Shown here piece after piece: positions 7,497-15,014 of a DNA stretch of 24,213 nt (positions within the stretch are counted from its first letter, which is position 1; each line of letters opens with the position of its first letter). The position numbers and the translations under genes are program-made. A model generated the notes under the pieces. It made no database searches, was not told the origin of the DNA, and was given only the letters and a program-made list of their open reading frames with translations. This DNA comes from Paulinella micropora (taxonomy: Eukaryota; Cercozoa; Imbricatea; Euglyphida; Paulinellidae), in the NCBI GenBank assembly GCA_019918135.1, contig WBZZ01000377.1:1-24213 (forward strand). The letters are read 5' to 3'.

Positions 7497-8522
7497 TTAA
7501 ATTTGGTCTTCAATCCAGTTCAATGAAGCGTAAATGCTCGCCGTCCCACCGCTTGTATTTTGTGCGGATATAGTAAATGTCTTGCCTGACCCTATCTTAA
7601 TATTATATTGAGACAAATCAATATATATGGATGACCCACCAGACAGCACATATGTAAATATCACACTTCCGCCCGTTCTTGTTGTCCCCGCCGTATCTAC
7701 TTCGGCCAATGATGTGTTTGTATCGTAATTTGAATAAGAAGGTGTTCCTCCCAATGTAGTATTAAGAATAATTCTCGCAATACATGTTTTAGTATCTGAA
7801 TTGCTAATACACAAATTCTCAAAGTAGATTATGTTGTAATTCGTTTTGCTGTTGAATGTGGCGCGGTTTCTAATAGTAAATATGGCATTCTCAGTTGATC
7901 CTATACTCTTGACATTGTCATACGAATTAGTTATAGCAATAGTCCTATCAATAACCCCCTCAACCGCCAAAAACATACTCGCCGTTTTCATTACAACTGA
8001 TGCCAGACTTGACGAATATGCTTTTGCATAAATAGCAAACGCCGCTTGATCCAATGATGGAGTGGTGGCAGTGCTCGCGTATTTAATCGCATGAATTACT
8101 TCCATTCGTCCAGTGCGCGGGTTTTCTATTTTAAATGTAATTTGGCCGCTACCCAGATACTGAACAACTATTTCAAACACATTCAATTTAGTAAAATCAA
8201 TCGCGGGGAAGTTTCCCGTATTATTACATTTATCAACATTCCACGCATATTGACTAACTACATTTTCTACGCTTCCCGCCGTTCTTACAACAGACATTCC
8301 CAAACTTGATTGTCTAAAACATAAATTGTCTGCTGGTGTGCCTATGCCAATATCACAATTGAAACTATCTGCGGCGATAGATGACGGAAACAATGCGGAG
8401 AATCTAGCAACTAAACCCATACCACTTCTATATTTTGCTCTTTCAATAGTCGTAATCTGTGCGGTTGAATTACCTGAGGCCGATGTGGTCAAAACCGCCA
8501 TTGAATTAGCAGTTGATACCAC
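7497..8522 (-). CDS. Fibre- or adhesin-like virion protein (5' end frameshifted)
   Basis: The body of the gene is 341 codons of Ser/Thr/Ala/Gly/Asn-rich, beta-rich sequence without membrane segments or long charged regions. Repeated strand-turn patterns and the C-terminal block FTISAQNTSGG...ASLNWIEDQI resemble the heads of phage or algal-virus receptor-binding fibres. Position 8522 carries only a GTG. The real start is probably the ATG at 8626, whose frame encodes a Ser-rich leader and joins this frame through a -1 shift between about 8523 and 8550. Convergent with the 7249 gene. A host-attachment role is inferred from composition and the C-terminal pattern; no specific family is claimed. 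Confidence 0.55.
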   Translation of the reverse strand: MVSTANSMAVLTTSASGNSTAQITTIERAKYRSGMGLVARFSALFPSSIAADSFNCDIGIGTPADNLCFRQSSLGMSVVRTAGSVENVVSQYAWNVDKCNNTGNFPAIDFTKLNVFEIVVQYLGSGQITFKIENPRTGRMEVIHAIKYASTATTPSLDQAAFAIYAKAYSSSLASVVMKTASMFLAVEGVIDRTIAITNSYDNVKSIGSTENAIFTIRNRATFNSKTNYNIIYFENLCISNSDTKTCIARIILNTTLGGTPSYSNYDTNTSLAEVDTAGTTRTGGSVIFTYVLSGGSSIYIDLSQYNIKIGSGKTFTISAQNTSGGTASIYASLNWIEDQI

Positions 8523-8626
8523 CCCGCCGTTTGTTTCTGTTTTGTCAAATTATCTATTGATAAAGAAGATGATGACGATGTAGATGATGACGATGGAGTG
8601 TTCGTGCTTTGACCAAACAAATTCAT
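8489..8626 (-). CDS. Leader of the fibre-like gene (out of frame with its body)
   Basis: The ATG at 8626 lies just downstream of GATATATAATAAAA, the element's promoter-like motif, and opens a 45-residue frame. It begins MNLFGQSTNTPSSSSTSSSS and ends at TGA 8489-8491. The first ~28 residues look like a virion-anchoring leader with a Ser-rich linker; after that the -1 frame (open from about 8548 down into 7497-8522) is the protein-like one. The simplest reading is one gene, 7497-8626, with a one-base loss. No slippery heptamer is visible. Confidence 0.45.
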   Translation of the reverse strand: MNLFGQSTNTPSSSSTSSSSSLSIDNLTKQKQTAGWYQLLIQWRF

Positions 8627-8675
8627 TTTTATTATATATCATAATATAAAAAGGTTTTTATATTTTATATAAATC
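8627..8675. promoter_or_regulatory. Bidirectional A/T promoter between fibre-like gene and 8676 gene
   Basis: The 49 bp between two divergent ATGs are almost entirely A/T, with TTATTATATATC reading into the minus-strand gene and TATTTTATATAAAT reading into the plus-strand gene. The composition and spacing match the gap at 372-392. Confidence 0.4.
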
Positions 8676-8951
8676 ATGTCAATAATAATACGCGAATTGC
8701 CCGCGGATATCGTTGGCCACATAAGAACATTTGTTTATGCAGAAATGCCCCTGCCGAAATATACAGAAGAATTTTGTAATATATGCGGTTTGTCTCGCAC
8801 ATTCCGATCGCACCCCCCAATTATAGCAGGCAATTTCTATGGTGTGGATAGTATTGAGTTTTTCACAATCTGCTCCATTAAATGCTACAGGCGAGAGTCT
8901 AATCTTAAAGTAAAATATGGAGAGCCCCCATTGATTGTGGTTAAGTATTAG
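8676..8951 (+). CDS. Small Cys-rich protein, F-box-like N-terminus
   Basis: The frame encodes 91 residues. The start (IIRELPADIVGHIRTFV) has the L-P-x-[DE]-[IL]-x-x-x-[IL] look of an F-box helix. Two Cys pairs follow, CNICGL at about residues 35-40 and CSIKCY at about 67-72, a spacing that could bind one zinc ion. Such small F-box-like or treble-clef-like proteins are frequent in large DNA viruses, but the match here is only a pattern. The gene overlaps the 3' end of the tyrosine recombinase gene tail-to-tail by 11 bp (8941-8951). If the F-box reading holds, it could recruit a host SCF ubiquitin ligase; this is speculative. Confidence 0.5.
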   Translation: MSIIIRELPADIVGHIRTFVYAEMPLPKYTEEFCNICGLSRTFRSHPPIIAGNFYGVDSIEFFTICSIKCYRRESNLKVKYGEPPLIVVKY

Positions 8952-10269
8952 CCTTCTTTTTAATTCTAGCACTTCTTCTTAATGGTTGCTTCACTTCTTC
9001 TGGTTGCTTCACTTCTTCTGGTTGTTTCTCTTCTTCTGGCTTTTCCTTCTTCTGCTTTACAAACTCATTGACAAGCACTGCTCCTATCCCACTTGATTGT
9101 CGTAGTTTAGTATTTGTTATTTGCCCCTCGTAATCGTTCCATATTTTTTCCAATAATTCAAGTTTATCTGCACGGCTCGCTCTCTTTCCTAATGGTTCAT
9201 ATTTTCTTTCCTCTTCTCCGTTTTCGCTAATATTATTTAAATTCAGATATAAATCTATCTTTCTTCTTAACTCTTCAAGTTCTGTTTTAATCCCTTCTGC
9301 TTTAATCTCCTCAGGATCGGCCACATTTACCCACGAATACGAAAAACTTGTCATCATATCGCCGTGCCCCAGCACATTGCTTACCCATGTGTTATAGTTC
9401 TCCAACTTTGGATTGGCGAAATTAGAATAAGATAAACTTGCATACAACTTTCTCAGCATTGAAGACCTTTGTTTATAATCCGCCAGCCACGGAAAGATTT
9501 TAATTATTCGTTTGTTCAATTCATTGTTCTTTTGTTTATCAAGCACCCCTTCTTTGTTAATGATAACCGCTTTCTTTTTTCTAAAATAGTTTCTAATTGA
9601 ATTTACCTTTTCAATTACAAAAGCGGGAGTAAAAAGAATAACTGGCCTTTCTGTCCAATTCTTTTCTTGTCCCTCTCGCTTCTTCGCTAGATTATTCACT
9701 CTTAACCAACTCGGCTTATTGGGCACCAGTTCATATGTATTTTTATCAAATATCTCTACAGGGCGGGCACCAGTTGCTATCATTAATGCAAGCAGTAAAT
9801 TCAAATACACATCATTGCTCATAATCATATCGTTCATTTTCGCCATCACATCCCGCACATCTATTTGTATTTTTTCTTCATTCTTTTGCTTCACATCTTT
9901 CTTGTATCCTTCTACGATTTCAATTCTTTCATCTTCGTTCAAATTAAAGTATTTATCTAGTTTAGACATTTCATAAACTTTTTCACTTTGATTTGGTTTA
10001 ATTGCCTTCATTCTAACTTCAGATATTCGTTGTCGTCTTGATTGCAAATTCGGATATATTAAGACATACTTGGGGTAAATAACTTTTAATGCTTCAAGTG
10101 CTTCTTTCTCAGTTGTTTGATTACTAAATAACATAATTATGGCTTTATGAAAAGCCATTGACGGCTTAGCATTAATTTCAAAAAAGTCAGACACAACATT
10201 ATAAATTTTATGATCAGTGTCTGCTACTTTTAACTGCCTAACAAACTTTCTATCACTCTCACTCCACAT
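8941..10269 (-). CDS. Tyrosine recombinase, possibly telomere resolvase (protelomerase)-like
   Basis: A 442-residue protein from the ATG at 10269; the frame runs 21 nt further upstream but only from TTG. Box I is ATGARPVEIF with catalytic Arg169. A basic AKKREG segment (Lys197/198) follows. Box II is SMLRKLYASLSY (Arg273), then VLGHGDMMTSFSYSW with His302 and the nucleophile candidate Tyr311, exactly nine residues apart. The His of the usual H-x-x-R is replaced by Ser270, and the Arg273-His302 gap (29) is longer than in lambda-type integrases (about 22), nearer to that of phage telomere resolvases. The C-terminal ~130 residues are charged, with tandem EEVKQP repeats and a basic tail (RRSARIKKK). 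It is the last PLV gene, as expected for an integrase or end-processing enzyme. Tyrosine recombinase is secure; the resolvase subfamily is tentative. Confidence 0.75.
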   Translation of the reverse strand: MWSESDRKFVRQLKVADTDHKIYNVVSDFFEINAKPSMAFHKAIIMLFSNQTTEKEALEALKVIYPKYVLIYPNLQSRRQRISEVRMKAIKPNQSEKVYEMSKLDKYFNLNEDERIEIVEGYKKDVKQKNEEKIQIDVRDVMAKMNDMIMSNDVYLNLLLALMIATGARPVEIFDKNTYELVPNKPSWLRVNNLAKKREGQEKNWTERPVILFTPAFVIEKVNSIRNYFRKKKAVIINKEGVLDKQKNNELNKRIIKIFPWLADYKQRSSMLRKLYASLSYSNFANPKLENYNTWVSNVLGHGDMMTSFSYSWVNVADPEEIKAEGIKTELEELRRKIDLYLNLNNISENGEEERKYEPLGKRASRADKLELLEKIWNDYEGQITNTKLRQSSGIGAVLVNEFVKQKKEKPEEEKQPEEVKQPEEVKQPLRRSARIKKKANT

Positions 10270-10567
10270 GACAAAGTGTATATACAACAAGTCTATATTT
10301 TTTCTAAGTCATAAATATTGTTTTCCTTACCTTTCTGCTTGCGCACTTGCGTACGTGCGTTCTCTAGCGTACGCGGGGTTTAAGGTTGAGGTGGCTTTTT
10401 AATCATTGTGCTCTTCTCGTTGTTTCCCCCCCGCGGTTGATATACAGGCCTCATTTGCCCTCTGCAGGCCTTCTAGTCCCCTTTGCGGGTGTCATCCGTC
10501 TCGTATTCTTATTCACCTTTTATTCCAGTATTTACCTTATCCTCAAGAAAAAAAGGACTTTACATAG

Positions 10568-10617
10568 AAAACAAGGACTTTATATCAAGAAATGAGGACA
10601 CCGCCAGAGCATTATTT
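10568..10617 (+). repeat. 50-bp direct repeat, copy 1
   Basis: It is identical by eye to 11148-11197. It contains the words ACAAGGACTTTATATCAAG and GACACCGCCAGAGCATTATT. The last 23 bp also occur inverted at 10726-10748. Confidence 0.85.
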
Positions 10618-10748
10618 GGCTATATTTCTTTTATTTTCTTTATTCTTCTATTTTCTCTTATTATTTTGATTGAATTTAAGTAAAATATAAAGAAGATAAG
10701 AAGAAGAGGAAGAGGAATTATAGAGAAATAATGCTCTGGCGGTGTCCT
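10595..10748. repeat. Inverted repeat / potential hairpin
   Basis: 10595-10617 and 10726-10748 are reverse complements over 23 bp (core CACCGCCAGAGCATTATT). The 108-bp interior is polypyrimidine on the left and polypurine on the right, so it is itself partly complementary, which would extend the stem. Confidence 0.75.
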
Positions 10749-11147
10749 AAAAAAAGTCCCCTGTCCTTGTGAAAGTCTCAATAACCATATCAAATATGGA
10801 CAAGTGATGTCCGACCTCACTTTGACTTCGGCCAGTCCTCATTCCCAAATAAGTAAGTTTTTTCGGACACCTAAACAAGCCTCATTTACTTAAAATAAGT
10901 CCTCCATTTTATAGTTGAAAAAAAAGTCCTCATTCCTGAGAATAAGGGACTTACCCCCCCAAATTAACACGAAGGCTTATTTCGCTTCAACCTCTTCTCC
11001 TATTGAAAGTAGATAAAAACCAAAAATGGACATTGAGTTCACTTTTTTGTAAAAATCTTAATGATTTTATTAAAAAAGTTGACTTTTTTTAAACTTTCCT
11101 AAGAAAAATCTGCCTTTTATAAAAAAAATATACTTTTCATGAAAACA

Positions 11148-11197
11148 AAAACAAGGACTTTATATCAAGAAATGAGGACACCGCCAGAGCATTATTT
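11148..11197 (+). repeat. 50-bp direct repeat, copy 2
   Basis: The second copy of the unit at 10568-10617, with centres 580 bp apart. Its right end overlaps the stop codon of the minus-strand Cys/His repeat gene (stop at 11192-11194), so the duplication includes the end of that gene. Confidence 0.85.
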
Positions 11198-11614
11198 CAT
11201 TAAAAATCCTCTTTCCCCACCACATTCTTTGCAAGTGTATTTCATTCTCTTATGTATGCATCTACCTCCCCCACATTCTTTACAAGAAGATTTATGTTTA
11301 TCATGTATGCATATACCTCCCCCACCACATTCTCTGCAAGTGTATTTCATTCTCTTATGTATACATCTACCTCCCCCACATTCTTTACAAGTATATTTCA
11401 ACACACTATAGACACATTTATAGATACTGCCGCATTCATTACAAGAATATCTCTGTTTATTATGTTCGCATTTATATTTATCATTGTACTTTCTACTCAG
11501 TACCCTACAAGATTCACAAGTCTTCAACCTCCACCCCTTGTCATTCAAGAATTGAACTGGTAGTCTCCAACATCTACACTTACTGCACTTCTCGTGTTTG
11601 ACTTCCTCCGTCAT
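11192..11614 (-). CDS. Cys/His repeat (zinc-binding) protein of large-DNA-virus type
   Basis: A 140-residue protein from the ATG at 11614, chosen because a TATA box (TATATATAAA, 11621-11630) lies just upstream; the frame extends 18 codons further. The N-terminus has KCSKCRCWR...F...RLKTCESCR, a C-x2-C...C-x2-C zinc ribbon as often found beside HNH-type domains. At least five short repeats follow, of the form C-x-H-x-[KR]-x4-C-x-E-C-G-G. Proteins with this repeat are widespread in algal and amoebal large DNA viruses and their hosts; no catalytic HNH residues are visible here. DNA or protein binding is likely. The gene sits between the PLV spacer repeats and the large palindrome, so ownership (PLV, a separate element, or host) is unclear. 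Its nearly identical repeat units suggest recent internal duplication. Confidence 0.65.
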   Translation of the reverse strand: MTEEVKHEKCSKCRCWRLPVQFLNDKGWRLKTCESCRVLSRKYNDKYKCEHNKQRYSCNECGSIYKCVYSVLKYTCKECGGGRCIHKRMKYTCRECGGGGICIHDKHKSSCKECGGGRCIHKRMKYTCKECGGERGFLMK

Positions 11615-11713
11615 TACCCTTTTATATATATTTTGTATGTCTTTAATATATAAACACATTCCCCCCAACCTCCCGTTTCAACTTCGTTGAAACTCGCCCC
11701 CCTTCCCCCCTAT

Positions 11714-12118
11714 GACCATTTGTATATATAAAGGTTGTCTATCCGCAAAGTATGAAACAAGCCGTTAAAAGGTAGAAAACCAACACTGGACATATAGAAA
11801 ACATACAAAGAAACACAAAAAAACTAATGAAGGTTTTCCAAAAATCAACAAACTAAGCACACTAAGAGAGATTAAGACATATTAAGCACATAGTCCCTAT
11901 AAACTTTGTTTATATATATTTTTATGTAGTGAAAATATGGACTATGTGCTTAATATGTCTTAATCTCTCTTGGTGTGCTTAGTTTGTTGATTTTTGGAAA
12001 ACCTTCATTAGTTTTTTTGTGTTTCTTTGTATGTTTTCTATATGTCCAGTGTTGGTTTTCTACCTTTTAACGGCTTGTTTCATACTTTGCGGATAGACAA
12101 CCTTTATATATACAAATG

Positions 12119-12121
<3 letters not shown>
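11714..12121. repeat. 408-bp near-perfect palindrome (183-bp arms, 42-bp A/T loop)
   Basis: The left arm 11714-11896 and right arm 11939-12121 are reverse complements over 183 bp, with one mismatch seen (CACACTAAG versus CACACCAAG). The spacer is A/T-rich (about 11897-11938). Each arm carries an inward-pointing TATATATAAAGG box (11723-11734; complement at 12101-12112). No ORF is convincing inside; the short Met-initiated frame at 12027 merges into the TA tract. It could be a fold-back transposon or MITE, a viral terminal or telomere-resolution sequence, or a hairpin-RNA locus. Confidence 0.95.

Positions 12122-12192
<71 letters not shown>
12122..12192. repeat. (TA)n microsatellite, left of the TIR element
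   Basis: About 35 uninterrupted TA units directly join the palindrome (ending at 12121) to the left terminal repeat of the 12195-16314 element. Confidence 0.98.
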
Positions 12193-12194
<2 letters not shown>

Positions 12195-12195
<1 letters not shown>

Positions 12196-12222
12196 CTTGG
12201 TCACGCAGTAGTACCACTAAAA
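12195..12222 (+). repeat. Left terminal inverted repeat (28 bp)
   Basis: Perfect match to the reverse complement of 16287-16314. The similarity stops after the ACTAAAA end. Confidence 0.9.
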
Positions 12223-12689
12223 AAATCACATATATGGATCATTTATGGAATCTGTAGAAAAACATACCAGCTGTAGGAAAAAACTTGTATGCATAAAAGC
12301 AGTAAATCAGGGAAAGCTGTTGCAAAAAAAAAAAAAAAAGTAAAAAAAGTTTGGTCCAAAAAAACCAACAGATGTCAAGTAAATTTGTGACTTTTATGCA
12401 TAAATGCTTGTATATTTCTTGAACTGGCTCAGTGAATTAAACTCAGCTGCACTAACTATTTTCAGACATTGAAACAGTAGCTTGAGTGAGAAAAGTTGAA
12501 TTAACACTAGGTTAAATTAAAATTGATGTTAGTGGAAACGACACTTGTTCCATTTATGCATAAAAGTGCTACATTGACATTGCTTAGAACAGCCACACAA
12601 TGTTCAGCAGGAATGTTAATCTCACCCTAGGTATTTCGTAAATGAAAGTTCATCACTAAAAAAAAATTCTAATGCAAAAATTCCGACAG

Positions 12690-12895
12690 GTCTGGACCAT
12701 TTGCATTTGACACTTTTATGCATAAAAATCCCACGTTCGGATTGGCTCAGCTACCTTTTTCTGTTTTTCCTTGTTTTCCAAGTGGGATCCACTTTATACG
12801 TCCGAGCCTAATTTCACTCACCACTTTTATGCATAAATGAGCATGCGCTTTCAGGCGCTGGTTGCACCTGAATGGTTTTTGCAGGGAATTGGAGA
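12690..12895 (+). repeat. ~205-bp duplicated unit with GT...AG ends, copy A
   Basis: Aligned by eye with 14807-15014 at roughly 80% identity, with nearly equal length. It begins at AG|GTCTGG and has GCAG at 12881-12884, then GGAATTGGAGA. It contains two of the palindromic motifs (12711, 12822). Confidence 0.75.
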
Positions 12896-13057
12896 GGCTT
12901 TAAAATTTAATTGTTCCATAATGGACTTGCCACCTTTTCAGCTTTTATACATAAAAGTCACATGTCCTGTTTGACCCTACAAACTTTTTTCAGGCTCGTT
13001 CGGTTTTGTTTGAAATTATCTACCCTTTCATTGAAAATATTTCATTAACAGTGTAAA

Positions 13058-13330
13058 ATGCAGTTGTTGTATTGTGACTTTCTTGAAAAACCTCCACGAA
13101 TTGATCTTGAAGCAAAGACTGTCAATGCAACAATTTCTGTCAATGACAAAAATGTGTTATACAAAGAGTGCAATGATTTTTTGTGTGAGTTCACGTCTTG
13201 GTTACCTGATTGTTTTCATCACAGTTTGAAGTCTTTTGGTTCTGTGCACATCAAAGCTTCGCAAAGGAAGAATTCTTCCCGCAGAAGAGAGAACACAGAT
13301 CCCTTCTCTGCTGAGACCACGATGTTTTAG
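13058..13330 (+). CDS. Possible exon or decayed ORF in the TIR element
   Basis: A 90-codon frame starts MQLLYCDFLEKPPRIDLEAK. The first ~60 residues have protein-like composition (hydrophobic alternation, several Cys: LYKECNDFLCEFTSW, LPDCFHHSL), then it degrades into basic low-quality sequence. It is not recognised. It could be an upstream exon of the methyltransferase-like gene, which would need N-terminal sequence, or an unrelated relic. Minus-strand frames over the same interval look poorer. Confidence 0.3.
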   Translation: MQLLYCDFLEKPPRIDLEAKTVNATISVNDKNVLYKECNDFLCEFTSWLPDCFHHSLKSFGSVHIKASQRKNSSRRRENTDPFSAETTMF

Positions 13331-14806
13331 TTCGAGGCACAGATCAGCCTCCCATTGCGTAAAACGTCGTCCTTGTTGAAACATCGTGAAGACAAAGAAC
13401 GAAGTAAACAAATGTTTCCATTCTGCGATCAGATGCATTGCTTGTGTTTCATCCAACTTGTGATGACACCCTTTACAGTTTTGGATTCACACAATCTTTT
13501 TCCAGTAGCGGTGAAGTTGCTCTGGAGCAAACGTTTTCAGCCAGGCCTCGAATCCAAACCCCAGAAAGTTGCCTGTCCAAACAATTTTTTTCATTTCAAG
13601 ATTCCTCAACAAAGGTTTTGGTGCTGTACTTGTAAAACTTTTGCGTAGTTTCGGGTCGCCTTGAACGATCTCGTCCTGTGGAGGTCGATGTGGCTGGCTC
13701 TCCAGCTGCTGTGCGAGGGTCTTGAAATGAGCTCTCAGTGTGGAAAATTAATCGCGCTTAATGATATGAAAAACATGCATTTTCAGAGGTAATGAAAAGC
13801 TTTCTAAGTCCAGTTTGAACACGAGACTTTTATGTATAAAGGCCCCAAATTGCATTTTCAGCTTTGATGTTTTTGAGGAAAAAAATGAAAAAACCGGTTT
13901 GGGCTGAGTTGAATGTGAGACTTTTATGCATAAATAGTCATCCGGGCGTTTCCAATGTGTGAGTCCAGTGTCACCAGTGACTCAAAACTGTTTTGGGCTA
14001 CTCATTTTTTAAGTTGTTAGTCAGGAAATGCATCTTTGTGCAAATCCGAACTGTACTTCAAATTTGGAATCCCGCGGCCCACGATTATGATTCGACAAAA
14101 AAAACTATGGTTTTGGCTCAGGGCAACTTTTTTTTTTCCTTGATTGCAAAAAGTATCTTTCGACCTTTTCTCAACCACCCTCTGTTTTTCTCGACAGCCC
14201 AAAACTAGTTTGAGAAAATGTCTTTAAAAAAAATGTTGTGGAAAGCCCCAATTGGTCGTGGTGGATCGAGGACAATCTGGAGTTGCTTGACCTAAACCTT
14301 TCTTTGCCAGGGCAGAATAGAAATGTTCGACCTGTCACCAAAGGGATGGTCACAAACTTTCGTTCCTCGAGGTCTGAACAGGGTCGAATGTGGAGAAAAA
14401 CAAAACTACGATCTTTCATTTGGCTGAACGAGACTGTTTGCATTCGGGCAACAGATCGTCCTTACCTGAGTTTGTGATCTGGGACGCGTCGCTGCGTCGC
14501 ATCTTTGAACAAGGCACCAGTGCACCTACCGGTCAACAAGCATTTCCCTTTCGTTCTCTTGTTCTCTCTCTTCTTGGTTTTGGTTCTTTTTTGCTCTCAC
14601 TTTGTCTTGTGTTTTGTTTGATGTCTTCGTGTGTGTTGTTGAGTTTGAATTCCGTCCCCCCCCCCCAACTTCCTCACGTGTTTTGCGGTGATGTTTTCGG
14701 TTATGGATCCCATGTGGCAACTGTAGGCAAGCTGAAGAAGAAGCTTAAAGAGTTGCTCAAGGACATGGCTGGAAAGGCTGCCAACGTGGCTGCCACTGAG
14801 GAAGAG

Positions 14807-15014
14807 GTCTGGTCCATTTGCAGTTGACGCTTTTATGCATAAAAGTTCCATGTTCTGATTGGGTCTGATGCATTTTTCACGTTTTTTCTGGTTTTCCAAT
14901 TGGGGTCCACTTTTTACGTCGGAGCCCAACTGCACGCACCACTTTTATGCATAAAAGTGCTGACAGGTTTCAGGCACTGGTGGCACTTGCATGGTTTTTG
15001 CAGGGAACTGGAGA
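14807..15014 (+). repeat. ~205-bp duplicated unit with GT...AG ends, copy B (possible intron)
   Basis: It begins at GAAGAG|GTCTGG after a protein-like frame (KELLKDMAGKAANVAATEEE, ending 14806) and ends TTTTTGCAG|GGAACTGGAGA, where the methyltransferase-like frame begins. GT-AG ends and a pyrimidine-rich 3' part look like a spliceosomal intron of 197 bp (14807-15003), although the two flanking frames do not join in phase. It holds two palindromic motifs (14830, 14941). Confidence 0.6.

Larger units (their letters stand above)
10270..11147. other. Non-coding, repeat-rich spacer right of the PLV recombinase
   Basis: No convincing gene is seen. The stretch contains a GC-rich block with internal symmetry at about 10339-10378 (GCGTACGTGCG ... 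AGCGTACGCG), an AGGCCT pair flanking CTCATTTGCCCTCTGC near 10446-10472, and many scattered GGACTT / GTCCTCATT words, plus the 50-bp and inverted repeats listed separately. If the PLV integrated by its tyrosine recombinase, an attachment site or terminal repeat would be expected in this stretch. The 11 bases at 10436 (GTTGATATACA) also occur at the very start of the window, but this is too short to be convincing. Confidence 0.4.

Noticed and set aside
1..10446. GTTGATATACA at position 1 and at 10436 as PLV attachment-site direct repeats
   Set aside because: There are only 11 matching bases with no extension, and position 1 is an arbitrary window edge; PLV replication genes are missing, so the true left end lies further left.
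11139..11563. Plus-strand frames rich in PPPHSLQ and TSPTFFT repeats
   Set aside because: They are antisense readings of the Cys/His repeat gene on the minus strand, whose Cys/His spacing is clearly the selected pattern.
12027..12257. Short plus-strand ORF starting MYVFYMSSVGFLPF
   Set aside because: It starts inside the right arm of the palindrome and runs through the TA microsatellite; no coding signal.
14526..14935. Minus-strand frames over 14.5-14.9 kb
   Set aside because: Low-complexity Lys/Arg/Gln/Asn composition with no motif; the plus strand carries the better frame ending at the possible splice site 14806.
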